The translations under genes and the position numbers were made by a program. Source: Chitinophaga solisilvae (lineage in GTDB: Bacteria; Bacteroidota; Bacteroidia; Chitinophagales; Chitinophagaceae). From it: DNA of 64,000 nucleotides. This document shows positions 37,024 to 44,059 of this stretch, piece by piece (position 1 is the stretch's first letter; each line of letters begins with the position of its first letter). Under the pieces are notes generated by a model. The model was not told the origin of the DNA, did not search any database, and saw only the letters and a list, made by a program, of their open reading frames with translations. Location: assembly GCF_009928525.1 (NCBI RefSeq), contig NZ_JAABOK010000001.1, positions 496,001 through 560,000 of the forward strand. The letters are read 5' to 3'.

Positions 37024-38091
37024 CTAGCATCCTACAAAATATTTGCTTTTATCGCCGGCTATACGTTTCACCAGTTTCAGCAGAATAACAGACATCACAG
37101 TTGTCAATATCAGACAAATAACCCAGTTCAGCAACGTGCCGGGTATACCATGATGAAAAAAGCGGTTGCTCAGTCCTCTCAGCAGCATGACAAAGAAATA
37201 ATGCACATAGTAAATACCAAAGCTCAGTGTAGCCAGCACATGAATGAATGACGGCATATATTTGTCGAGCTTCCACAACCAGTAAATAAAGAAGCAGCAG
37301 AACAGCAGCTTCTGGGTAAAATCAACGGAATCATATATCCCGGAGGGGGCATAGTAGGTAAGCACCCAAAACAGCGGGGCCATCACGGTGATCAGGAGCC
37401 AGTACTTTTTTGCGAATGCGAGGTACTGCTCTTTGTAATGACTCAGGAACATACCGAAGAGGTATACAGAGAGAAAATGTATAGCCATCGTGAAAGTGTG
37501 GCTGAGATCACTTCTGTGTACCAGCAGGGAAATAATATAGAACGGTATCAGCAGGTAGTATAGCCGGGGATGCCTGTCTATATAAATAAAGAACGGCGCT
37601 ATCACATAATACATGGTAATCATGGGAATAAACCACAGCTGCTGCATATGCGTGCCGCGCAGCAGGTAATAGGCTGCCTGTTCCCAATGGGGCCATTGTC
37701 CGAAGTCAGGATGCTGGCGTAGTGTCGGTTCGGGGATGCTGTTAAACACCAGCCGTGCAGTTATGATGATGGCAGAAAGAAAAAGATAGGGGCAGATGAC
37801 ATGCTGCACTTTCTTCTTCATATAATCCCTGTATTCAAATTTTCCGGAGAGATGCTGAAACAGGTAGCCGGCAATGAAAAGAAACAGGATGGTTACATTC
37901 TGCATCAGCACGCCGATGATACGTGCGGTATTTGAATCCGGCGCCCAGTCTACCACCACATGGGAAGCCACCACATACAGGATGGCCACACCCCGGAAGT
38001 GATGAATATAGTTCAGGTATTTTTTCCCGCTTTGAACAGGCGCTGTCTGGATATCCGCTGATAAGGCCGCTGCCGGATGCTGATTACTCAT
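37024..38091 (-). CDS. Acyltransferase 3-family membrane protein (second in the EPS operon)
   Basis: This is a 355-residue inner-membrane acyltransferase of the acyltransferase 3 family, which adds acetyl or succinyl groups to polysaccharides. It has about ten hydrophobic helices. The N-terminal NYIHHFRGVAILYVVASHVV carries the conserved R-G-x-A and S-H of the family, and PTLRQHPDFGQWPHWEQAAYYLLRGTHMQQLWFIPMI fits the middle loop. The start ATG overlaps the stop of the upstream GT2 gene as ATGA, so translation is probably coupled. It is the last gene of the - strand EPS operon. The acceptor is presumably the repeat unit. Confidence 0.85.
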   Translation of the reverse strand: MSNQHPAAALSADIQTAPVQSGKKYLNYIHHFRGVAILYVVASHVVVDWAPDSNTARIIGVLMQNVTILFLFIAGYLFQHLSGKFEYRDYMKKKVQHVICPYLFLSAIIITARLVFNSIPEPTLRQHPDFGQWPHWEQAAYYLLRGTHMQQLWFIPMITMYYVIAPFFIYIDRHPRLYYLLIPFYIISLLVHRSDLSHTFTMAIHFLSVYLFGMFLSHYKEQYLAFAKKYWLLITVMAPLFWVLTYYAPSGIYDSVDFTQKLLFCCFFIYWLWKLDKYMPSFIHVLATLSFGIYYVHYFFVMLLRGLSNRFFHHGIPGTLLNWVICLILTTVMSVILLKLVKRIAGDKSKYFVGC

Positions 38092-39272
38092 GTTGTCTGC
38101 ATTTTACGTTTCGACTTTTCCCATGCTGCAGATTGGCTGTTTAGCAGGAACCGGAAGAAGCCCTGATATACAGCGATGTTCATGAAAAGAAAGTAAAACG
38201 GTATGTAGAAAATTTTTGTTCTGATATTTCTGCCTGCCAGTATAAACCCCGTCAGTGCTGCCAGGTAGGCTGCCAGCTGAAGGGCCATAAACATGCTGTA
38301 AAAAATACTGCCGGTATGAAACAGGAGCCAGGCGTTGGAAAGCAGTAACACGGGCAGGCTCAGCGGAGATAACGTCCAGCGGAGTACCCGGTGCGAAATG
38401 TACTGGAAGGATAATACGGGATACCGGAAAACATTGAGCAGGCTGCGCAGCATGACGATAGCCTGGAATCCGCCGGCGCTGATACGTACTTTCCGTTTGT
38501 GCTCTTCCCGGATATCATAGCTGGGCGCTTCCATGGCATAGGCATCCGGGGCATATGCAATACGGTATCCCTGCTGATTGATGCGCAGGGAGATAACAAA
38601 ATCATCGAGGATCACTTCCGGTGCTACCGGTTCAAACAGAGCGGTGCGGATGGAAAAAAGTTCTCCGGCAGCGCCTACTACAGAATAGAGCTGTGCATCC
38701 AGTCGCTTCAGCACAGATTCATATTTCCAGTAAATGCCTTCGGTACCGGCGGCGCCGTTGTCCCCTGCGCCGCTGATAACTTTCTTCTCACCCGCTACAC
38801 CGCCTGTGAGTGGGTCTGCATAGTGTTTAGCTATGTTTCGTATACTCGTTGTGTTGAGTAAGGTATTGGCATCGCAGAAAACCACGATGGGGGTACGTAC
38901 CTGTTCCATGGCGCGGTTCAGCGCCGCAGTTTTGCCATTCCGTCCGGCCTGATGCAGCAGCGTAATGGCAGGGTACTGTTCAATGATTTGCGGGGTACGG
39001 TCTGTGGAACCGTCAGTAACAATGATGATATGCAGTTTCCCGGCAGGATAGTCCAGTTCCAGGGTATTGCGGATTTTTTCCCTGATGAAGGCTTCTTCAT
39101 TATATGCTGCTACGATAAGGGTGACATCCGGTTCATAGAAGCTGATGACAGTACCGTTTTTCCTGAATACCTTTTTCAGCTGTACCAGCACATACAGCAG
39201 CAGTCCGTATCCTATATAGTTATAGAACAGGATAATAAGGCTTATAATAAACAGGGTTTGGGCAATTATCAT
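38088..39272 (-). CDS. Family 2 glycosyltransferase, membrane-bound
   Basis: This is a 394-residue inverting glycosyltransferase with an N-terminal membrane helix, a GT-A catalytic domain and three to four C-terminal helices, the layout of processive or lipid-linked GT2 enzymes. Visible motifs are VTLIVAAYNEEAFIREKI, IIIVTDGSTDRT, FCDANTLLNTTSI (D-x-N in place of D-x-D) and VILDDFVISLRINQQGYRIAY (E/D-D acceptor region). The usual Q/R-x-x-R-W is replaced by EEHKRKVRIS. It is preceded by the gluconate dehydrogenase subunit 3-like gene and overlaps the next acyltransferase by ATGA. It probably adds a sugar to the EPS repeat. Confidence 0.85.
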   Translation of the reverse strand: MIIAQTLFIISLIILFYNYIGYGLLLYVLVQLKKVFRKNGTVISFYEPDVTLIVAAYNEEAFIREKIRNTLELDYPAGKLHIIIVTDGSTDRTPQIIEQYPAITLLHQAGRNGKTAALNRAMEQVRTPIVVFCDANTLLNTTSIRNIAKHYADPLTGGVAGEKKVISGAGDNGAAGTEGIYWKYESVLKRLDAQLYSVVGAAGELFSIRTALFEPVAPEVILDDFVISLRINQQGYRIAYAPDAYAMEAPSYDIREEHKRKVRISAGGFQAIVMLRSLLNVFRYPVLSFQYISHRVLRWTLSPLSLPVLLLSNAWLLFHTGSIFYSMFMALQLAAYLAALTGFILAGRNIRTKIFYIPFYFLFMNIAVYQGFFRFLLNSQSAAWEKSKRKMQTT

Positions 39273-39299
39273 CTGTTGATTCTTTTAGTATAAAGCAAT

Positions 39300-39863
39300 T
39301 CAGGTAGCCCAGCATTTCTGTCCGGGTTGCAGGGGTACGCAGCCGCGGAAGGCGCCGGGTACATAGTCATATGCCAGTCCTTTGGTAGCGCCCTGTTTAG
39401 AGGTACAGTATCCCTGAATGGTATATCGTTTCAGGGTCTGAAAGAATGCATCGCCGGATAACTTCCGGGATACTTTCCCCGCGAGGCCGCTGAAGGGCCG
39501 GTCGCGTTCCTCGAAATGGGCGGTGACCTCCGTACGTTGTTCCTGTGTACACTCCATAAAGGTGCAGCCATAGTGCCGCCTGGTGTATGCGGTTACATCG
39601 CTGAGGCCTTGCATGAAGTTATACTGCGATTTACGCGGGGTACAATCCTTTATCATGGTGATGATGAAGTCTTCTGCCACTGCATCTTTTGCGCCGGGCG
39701 TATCCGTGCGCGGAATAATCATCTCTGCCAGTTCTGCAATCAGGGCCCTATGCCCCGGCAGCTGGCTGAGGTCCGCTGTGCTGAAGAGCCGTAGCCCTCT
39801 GACGCCTGCATAGACTGCGCCTCCGAACAAAACAATTCCTGCGATGGCTTTGCGTCTGTTCAT
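39300..39863 (-). CDS. Gluconate 2-dehydrogenase subunit 3-family protein
   Basis: This 187-residue exported protein has a twin-Arg N-terminus (MNRRKAIAGIVLFGGAVYAG) and matches the small-subunit family of gluconate 2-dehydrogenase-like enzymes: LIAELAEMIIPRTDTPGAKDAVAEDFI is the family core. Such proteins normally sit beside a GMC-type large subunit and help its export or electron transfer. Here the gene lies inside the EPS operon, overlapping the esterase stop by ATGA, and the only GMC gene in view is about 9.6 kb away. The C-terminus has three Cys. Its role in this operon is unclear. Confidence 0.78.
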   Translation of the reverse strand: MNRRKAIAGIVLFGGAVYAGVRGLRLFSTADLSQLPGHRALIAELAEMIIPRTDTPGAKDAVAEDFIITMIKDCTPRKSQYNFMQGLSDVTAYTRRHYGCTFMECTQEQRTEVTAHFEERDRPFSGLAGKVSRKLSGDAFFQTLKRYTIQGYCTSKQGATKGLAYDYVPGAFRGCVPLQPGQKCWAT

Positions 39864-40642
39864 CGTTTATCCGTTTGCGTGGTATACTGCAGCAGCCACT
39901 CGTAAATACTCATGCCGTTTTCGCGCCAGGAAGGATTGAGGAAGGTATGCCAGCCGGAATGTCCGCCAGGATACTCTGTCAGCTTTACCAGTCCTGTTTT
40001 GTACTTGTTGGTACTGTCCATGAATACGCGGGTATTGCCAAGGGTAGAGCCGTCCTGCAGTCCGGCGAAGTACCACGTGTGGATGTTGGCATCTGCTACC
40101 AGTTTATAACGGCTGCGGTAATCTTTTTCTGTGATAGGGGGCGACATGGTCACACAGGCTGCAATACGCCGGGATACCTCCGGGCTGTGCGTTTTGGCGG
40201 ATTCAACTGACCAGCCGCCGGCACTGTATCCGGTGAGGTAAATACGTGTTGTGTCTACCGGATAATGTTTGATGACATCATCCAGGAAGGAGGCAGTATG
40301 CTGCGGGTAGAAAGACCAGCTGGTAGACAGCGGGGCCACTACGATGAACTCATACCGCTTGCCGTCCTTTTTATTGACGGCAGCTATCTTCCTGCCTTCT
40401 TTTATCTGGCGGGTAATACCTTCCCTGAATATTTTGGAAGGGTCTTTACCGGCAATACTTCTGCCATGAAAACATACGAGTAAAGGATATCGTTTACCCG
40501 GAACCAGATCCGGCGTATATACCAGCGTAGGGCAGGTATGCCAGGGAGAAATCCGCATATCGGCCAGCTTCATCGGCTCATATTGCGCCTGAGCTGCCTG
40601 CATGCATAATGAAATCAAAACTATCAGTAACACGTTGCGCAT
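39860..40642 (-). CDS. Secreted esterase of the EPS operon
   Basis: This is a 260-residue exported alpha/beta-hydrolase similar to feruloyl/acetyl-xylan esterases. The start is set at 40642 because a good signal peptide (MRNVLLIVLISLCMQAAQAQ) follows; a longer frame adds 14 residues without a clear signal. CFHG (57-60) gives the oxyanion hole, S140 in GYSAGG is the nucleophile, and D197 and H228 can complete the triad. The C-terminal GMSIYEWLLQY motif is shared with the 58669 protein. It starts 4 bases after the TolC-like gene. The likely role is to remove acyl groups from, or tailor, the exopolysaccharide. Confidence 0.85.
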   Translation of the reverse strand: MRNVLLIVLISLCMQAAQAQYEPMKLADMRISPWHTCPTLVYTPDLVPGKRYPLLVCFHGRSIAGKDPSKIFREGITRQIKEGRKIAAVNKKDGKRYEFIVVAPLSTSWSFYPQHTASFLDDVIKHYPVDTTRIYLTGYSAGGWSVESAKTHSPEVSRRIAACVTMSPPITEKDYRSRYKLVADANIHTWYFAGLQDGSTLGNTRVFMDSTNKYKTGLVKLTEYPGGHSGWHTFLNPSWRENGMSIYEWLLQYTTQTDKR

Positions 40643-40646
40643 GAAA

Positions 40647-41390
40647 TTATTGTACCTGTAATAACACTTCTTCCAATGTAACACCTACCAGTCCTTCGAG
40701 ATCTATCTTTGACTGGCGAAGATCCCTTTCCAGTGTAATTTTTCTTACCAGCTCATTATTGTAGGAGCGATAGGCTTCCTTGTAAATGTCCATCGGCACG
40801 CTGGCATCGCCGGCTTTGAACTTTTCTTCTATCTGGCTGAAATGGTTCAGCGCATCTTCCAGTACCGGCAGATGTATCTCCAGCAACTGTTTCAGGGCGG
40901 CATAATCTTCATACTGATGTAATACCCTCGCTTTCAGCTCCATTGCCTTGGACTTCTTTTCGGTGTCTATCAGTTTGGACTGTGCCTTTACGCGTCTTAC
41001 CTCGCTGGGGATGGTAATGAAGGATCCCAGTGGTACAAACACCCCGAAGTTGTAACGCGGATAATACACGCTGCCCTGGCTGTTACCGCGGAGCGTAATT
41101 TCGTTGAGGTTACCGGAGGCGGAGAAGAGGTTGGCCCATCTGGCGGCGGCTATACGCTTTTCGTATTTATTTACTTCCTGCTGTACGTCATAATGCTGAA
41201 TACCGGGATTCTGCAGTGCCAGCTCTACCAGCCGTTGCTTAAAACGGGCTACTATGGCCGGATCACTGGGAAGACGCAGTAACACGGTATTACCGGTGTC
41301 CTGCTGCTGCGCATACATCTGCCTGCTGCTGCCCAGCAACAACGCGGCGATGATAAGGCCTTTAGTGATTAATCGGGATGAGTGGTTCAT
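40647..41390 (-). CDS. TolC-like outer-membrane protein, half length
   Basis: This 247-residue exported protein has a signal peptide (about 1-28, ending RQMYAQ) and one TolC/OEP-like repeat: LALQNPGIQHYDVQQEVNKYEKRIAAARWANL, a beta-like stretch (GNLNEITLRGNSQGSVYYPRYNFGVFVPLGSF) and a long coiled-coil-like segment to the C-terminus. A full OEP protomer has two such repeats and 400-500 residues, so this is half the usual size, with an intact frame. The start is set at 41390, where the ATG overlaps the stop of the polymerase/ligase gene as ATGA. It is the only outer-membrane-type candidate in the EPS locus. Confidence 0.7.
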   Translation of the reverse strand: MNHSSRLITKGLIIAALLLGSSRQMYAQQQDTGNTVLLRLPSDPAIVARFKQRLVELALQNPGIQHYDVQQEVNKYEKRIAAARWANLFSASGNLNEITLRGNSQGSVYYPRYNFGVFVPLGSFITIPSEVRRVKAQSKLIDTEKKSKAMELKARVLHQYEDYAALKQLLEIHLPVLEDALNHFSQIEEKFKAGDASVPMDIYKEAYRSYNNELVRKITLERDLRQSKIDLEGLVGVTLEEVLLQVQ

Positions 41391-42814
41391 ATATATTTGA
41401 CTTTTATGGTGATGGCTGTATATACACTCAGCATAATCGCGGACTCCACCAGCGAAGTGGCATCCTGCGCATACATCGCTATGCACATGGCAAATACGGC
41501 AGCGGCAATGCTGATCATCAGCAGCTTGTCCAGTTCGTTGCCGGCCCTGAAATAATTGTACACGGCGCCCTGCACAATGAAGAACAATACGCCCGCTATC
41601 AGGAACATGCCGGCATAGCCGCTTTCCAGTACCAGCCGCAGGTATCCGTTGTCCGTCTGGAAATCAGCCAGCATACTGCCTCCGGGATTCACCAGCGCGG
41701 CATTCCCACCGGTGCTCAGCAGCCCGCCGCCCAGCGGATGCTTATAAATAAATGGCTGAATCATATGCCGGTTCTTATCACGCACATTCACGGAGGCGTT
41801 CTCCGATCCGAGGAAAGCCGTACGTACCCGCACAATGGTAGGGTTGCCGTGGAAAGGCCCGAACAGTATAGCTACTGCCGCCAGCGTAAACACGATGGCG
41901 ATAAGAATGGTATTTCTTTTTTGTATGCTGGCAAGGAAGAAGACAATCATGCCCATCGGCAGCATCACATAACCCGTGCGGGTACCGGTATAGCCCAGTG
42001 CCAGCACCTGCAGTATGGCAGAAACAACCAGCAACGCCTTGTAACCCAGCTTGATGGTGAAACGGCTGGCGGTAAGCAATATCAGGCATACCAGCACATT
42101 ACACGCCATGATGATGCCCAGCACAGCGGCATCGGCCATAAAGGAAAACAGGCGTATCCCGCCGGCAATCATGGTGGTGCCAAACCGGTCACGGTATTTA
42201 TAGAGGTAGGCCTTCTCAAAAGGCATCAGCCCGATCCATTGCTGGATACAACAGTACAGCGCTGCCAGCGTACCGATAAACAACCAGTATTTAAAGAAGG
42301 TATGCACATCCTTCATGGTGGCAAACAGGTTCAGACCAATATAAATCAGCAGCATGCTGCGCATGAATACCCGCATGAACACCAGCCATCCGAACAGCGA
42401 GCCGCCGGTCGGATTCACTATCTCCACACACAACCAGATGATGTATAAATAATAACAGATCAGTATCGGCTCTTTGGAGAATTTTACGCGTTTGAAGCTG
42501 GCATCTCCGCGGCGGATAATACACCCAAAGAGGGTACACAGCAACAGCGCATCCATCACCAGCCCTATGTTCTGCCTCGATCCCGACATGCGTTGCAACA
42601 TGGGCAGGAATACGGTAACGGTGATGTATATATAAAAGCCGAGCTTATAGCGTGTCAGGCTGACAATACATAATGCAAGCCCGACAAACACCACGGTGAT
42701 ACCTATACCCGCCACCAGGTCCATGGAAGAAAGTACAGACACTATCACCACCATCAGCACCCATACAGCTATGAGCGCGATGTTACCGCCATTCTTTTTT
42801 AAGATAGTTGACAT
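41387..42814 (-). CDS. O-antigen ligase/polymerase family membrane protein (Wzy-like)
   Basis: This is a 475-residue integral membrane protein with about 11-12 hydrophobic helices and a large periplasmic loop (about residues 310-390) in the pattern of the Wzy_C/O-antigen ligase family. The segment GPFHGNPTIVRVRTAFLGSENASVNVRDKNRHMIQPFIYKHPLGGG lies in that loop and ends with the H-P-L-x-G motif of the family. In this locus it most likely polymerises EPS repeat units. The start follows a GAGG ribosome site, and the 37-aa ORF ends 24 bases upstream. The stop overlaps the TolC-like ATG. Confidence 0.85.
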   Translation of the reverse strand: MSTILKKNGGNIALIAVWVLMVVIVSVLSSMDLVAGIGITVVFVGLALCIVSLTRYKLGFYIYITVTVFLPMLQRMSGSRQNIGLVMDALLLCTLFGCIIRRGDASFKRVKFSKEPILICYYLYIIWLCVEIVNPTGGSLFGWLVFMRVFMRSMLLIYIGLNLFATMKDVHTFFKYWLFIGTLAALYCCIQQWIGLMPFEKAYLYKYRDRFGTTMIAGGIRLFSFMADAAVLGIIMACNVLVCLILLTASRFTIKLGYKALLVVSAILQVLALGYTGTRTGYVMLPMGMIVFFLASIQKRNTILIAIVFTLAAVAILFGPFHGNPTIVRVRTAFLGSENASVNVRDKNRHMIQPFIYKHPLGGGLLSTGGNAALVNPGGSMLADFQTDNGYLRLVLESGYAGMFLIAGVLFFIVQGAVYNYFRAGNELDKLLMISIAAAVFAMCIAMYAQDATSLVESAIMLSVYTAITIKVKYI

Positions 42815-42838
42815 GTCAGGACCTCGTTGTATAATATT

Positions 42839-42952
42839 TTACAGGAATAATGTTTTTATTAACAGCATCATAATGACAAGACCGGCAAATAATACAATCA
42901 GGTTCTTGTGCAATTGCTCGCTGATTTTTTTATGCTCTTTCTTCTTTTTCAT
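42839..42952 (-). CDS. 37-residue single-span membrane peptide in the EPS operon
   Basis: The frame encodes a basic N-terminus (MKKKKEHKKISEQLHKN) and one hydrophobic helix (LIVLFAGLVIMMLLI) ending KTLFL. The ATG overlaps the stop of the upstream acyltransferase as ATGA, the same junction used elsewhere in this operon, and the next gene starts 24 bases after its stop. It fills an otherwise unexplained gap between two coupled genes. No family is recognised. It is probably an inner-membrane peptide, perhaps a partner of the acyltransferase, co-polymerase or polymerase. Confidence 0.7.
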   Translation of the reverse strand: MKKKKEHKKISEQLHKNLIVLFAGLVIMMLLIKTLFL

Positions 42953-44040
42953 ATCATCTGCTTTTTATCAGCCACCGGGGCCAGCGAATAAGGTTGCTCC
43001 CTGAAAACGCCCACGAACAGGAACTTTAATTTCAGGAGGAGGCAAAGCCTGTAAAGCAATATCGACAGGAATATACCGGCTGCCATCAGCACCGCCGTAA
43101 TCAAGGGAACGCCCGTAATAATGTGTGTTCTGAGAATCACCAGCCGTAAGGGGAATATAATGCTCAGGTGTAACAGGTATATGTATAAAGAATAATGACC
43201 GATAACTTTTATGAAGGCCAGCCGCTTGTATTTACTCAGCAGCATAGAGAGCATAATTACTACGATACCACCGATAGTAGCCAGCGCAGAAAAAATATAA
43301 ATGTTGGTGTCCGCATGTTTCAGACAGAAATACTGCGCTGCTGCAAACACCGGCAGCATAGCCAGCAGCAGGTAACCATTGGACAACCGCTCCTGAATTT
43401 TCTCATTGAAAAACCACGGTGCAGCTACATGTCCCAATGCAAAAAATACATAATAGTACATGACATCTGAAATAGTACTGATGTCGCCGGCCAGCGGAAT
43501 CATACCCAGGAAAATTAATCCCAGCGCTATTTGTACCGGCCATTTCAGTTTCAATGCAACATGACTGAAGAGATATAGCACAGATACATTGAACAGGGCA
43601 AACAGGTACCATTGCTGCAGCATGGCCCGCGGATGAATGAGTATATCGATGTAGTTTTCTATCCCGCGTTTATGATTGGTACTGCCGGAGAAAACAATCT
43701 GCAGCGTCAGCTGAATAACACACCATACGATATAGGGATGCAGCAGCGTATTCACCTTGTTGATGAAAAGGTTGTACGGTCCCCGCTTTGTCAGGCTGCT
43801 GGCAAAGAACAGGCCGGACAGAAAAAAGAATAGCGGCATCCGGAAACCATACAGCGCTTCATTGGCATTCATCATCGTATCACTGATGGTTTGTCCGCTG
43901 TACAATAAACCATACAGCACATGACGATATATCACAAATATCATCGCCATGCCCTTGGCATAGTCTACCCAGGCATGACGGCCGTTATCAGCCGGCCGGA
44001 AAGAAAAAATATAAGTGATCCACTGTGGCGTTTTCATCAC
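42949..44040 (-). CDS. Acyltransferase 3-family membrane protein (first in the EPS operon)
   Basis: This is a 363-residue polytopic membrane acyltransferase of the acyltransferase 3 family. The N-terminal ADNGRHAWVDYAKGMAMIFVIYRHVLYGL has the conserved D-Y-x-K-G and R-H positions, and RMPLFFFLSGLFFASSLTKRG is the next typical block. About ten helices are visible. It follows wzc by 19 bases and overlaps the 37-aa ORF. Two different acyltransferases in one operon suggest that the polysaccharide carries two acyl decorations or one decoration at two sites. Confidence 0.87.
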   Translation of the reverse strand: MMKTPQWITYIFSFRPADNGRHAWVDYAKGMAMIFVIYRHVLYGLLYSGQTISDTMMNANEALYGFRMPLFFFLSGLFFASSLTKRGPYNLFINKVNTLLHPYIVWCVIQLTLQIVFSGSTNHKRGIENYIDILIHPRAMLQQWYLFALFNVSVLYLFSHVALKLKWPVQIALGLIFLGMIPLAGDISTISDVMYYYVFFALGHVAAPWFFNEKIQERLSNGYLLLAMLPVFAAAQYFCLKHADTNIYIFSALATIGGIVVIMLSMLLSKYKRLAFIKVIGHYSLYIYLLHLSIIFPLRLVILRTHIITGVPLITAVLMAAGIFLSILLYRLCLLLKLKFLFVGVFREQPYSLAPVADKKQMI

Positions 44041-44059
44041 GTGTTGCTTTGTGGCAGCA

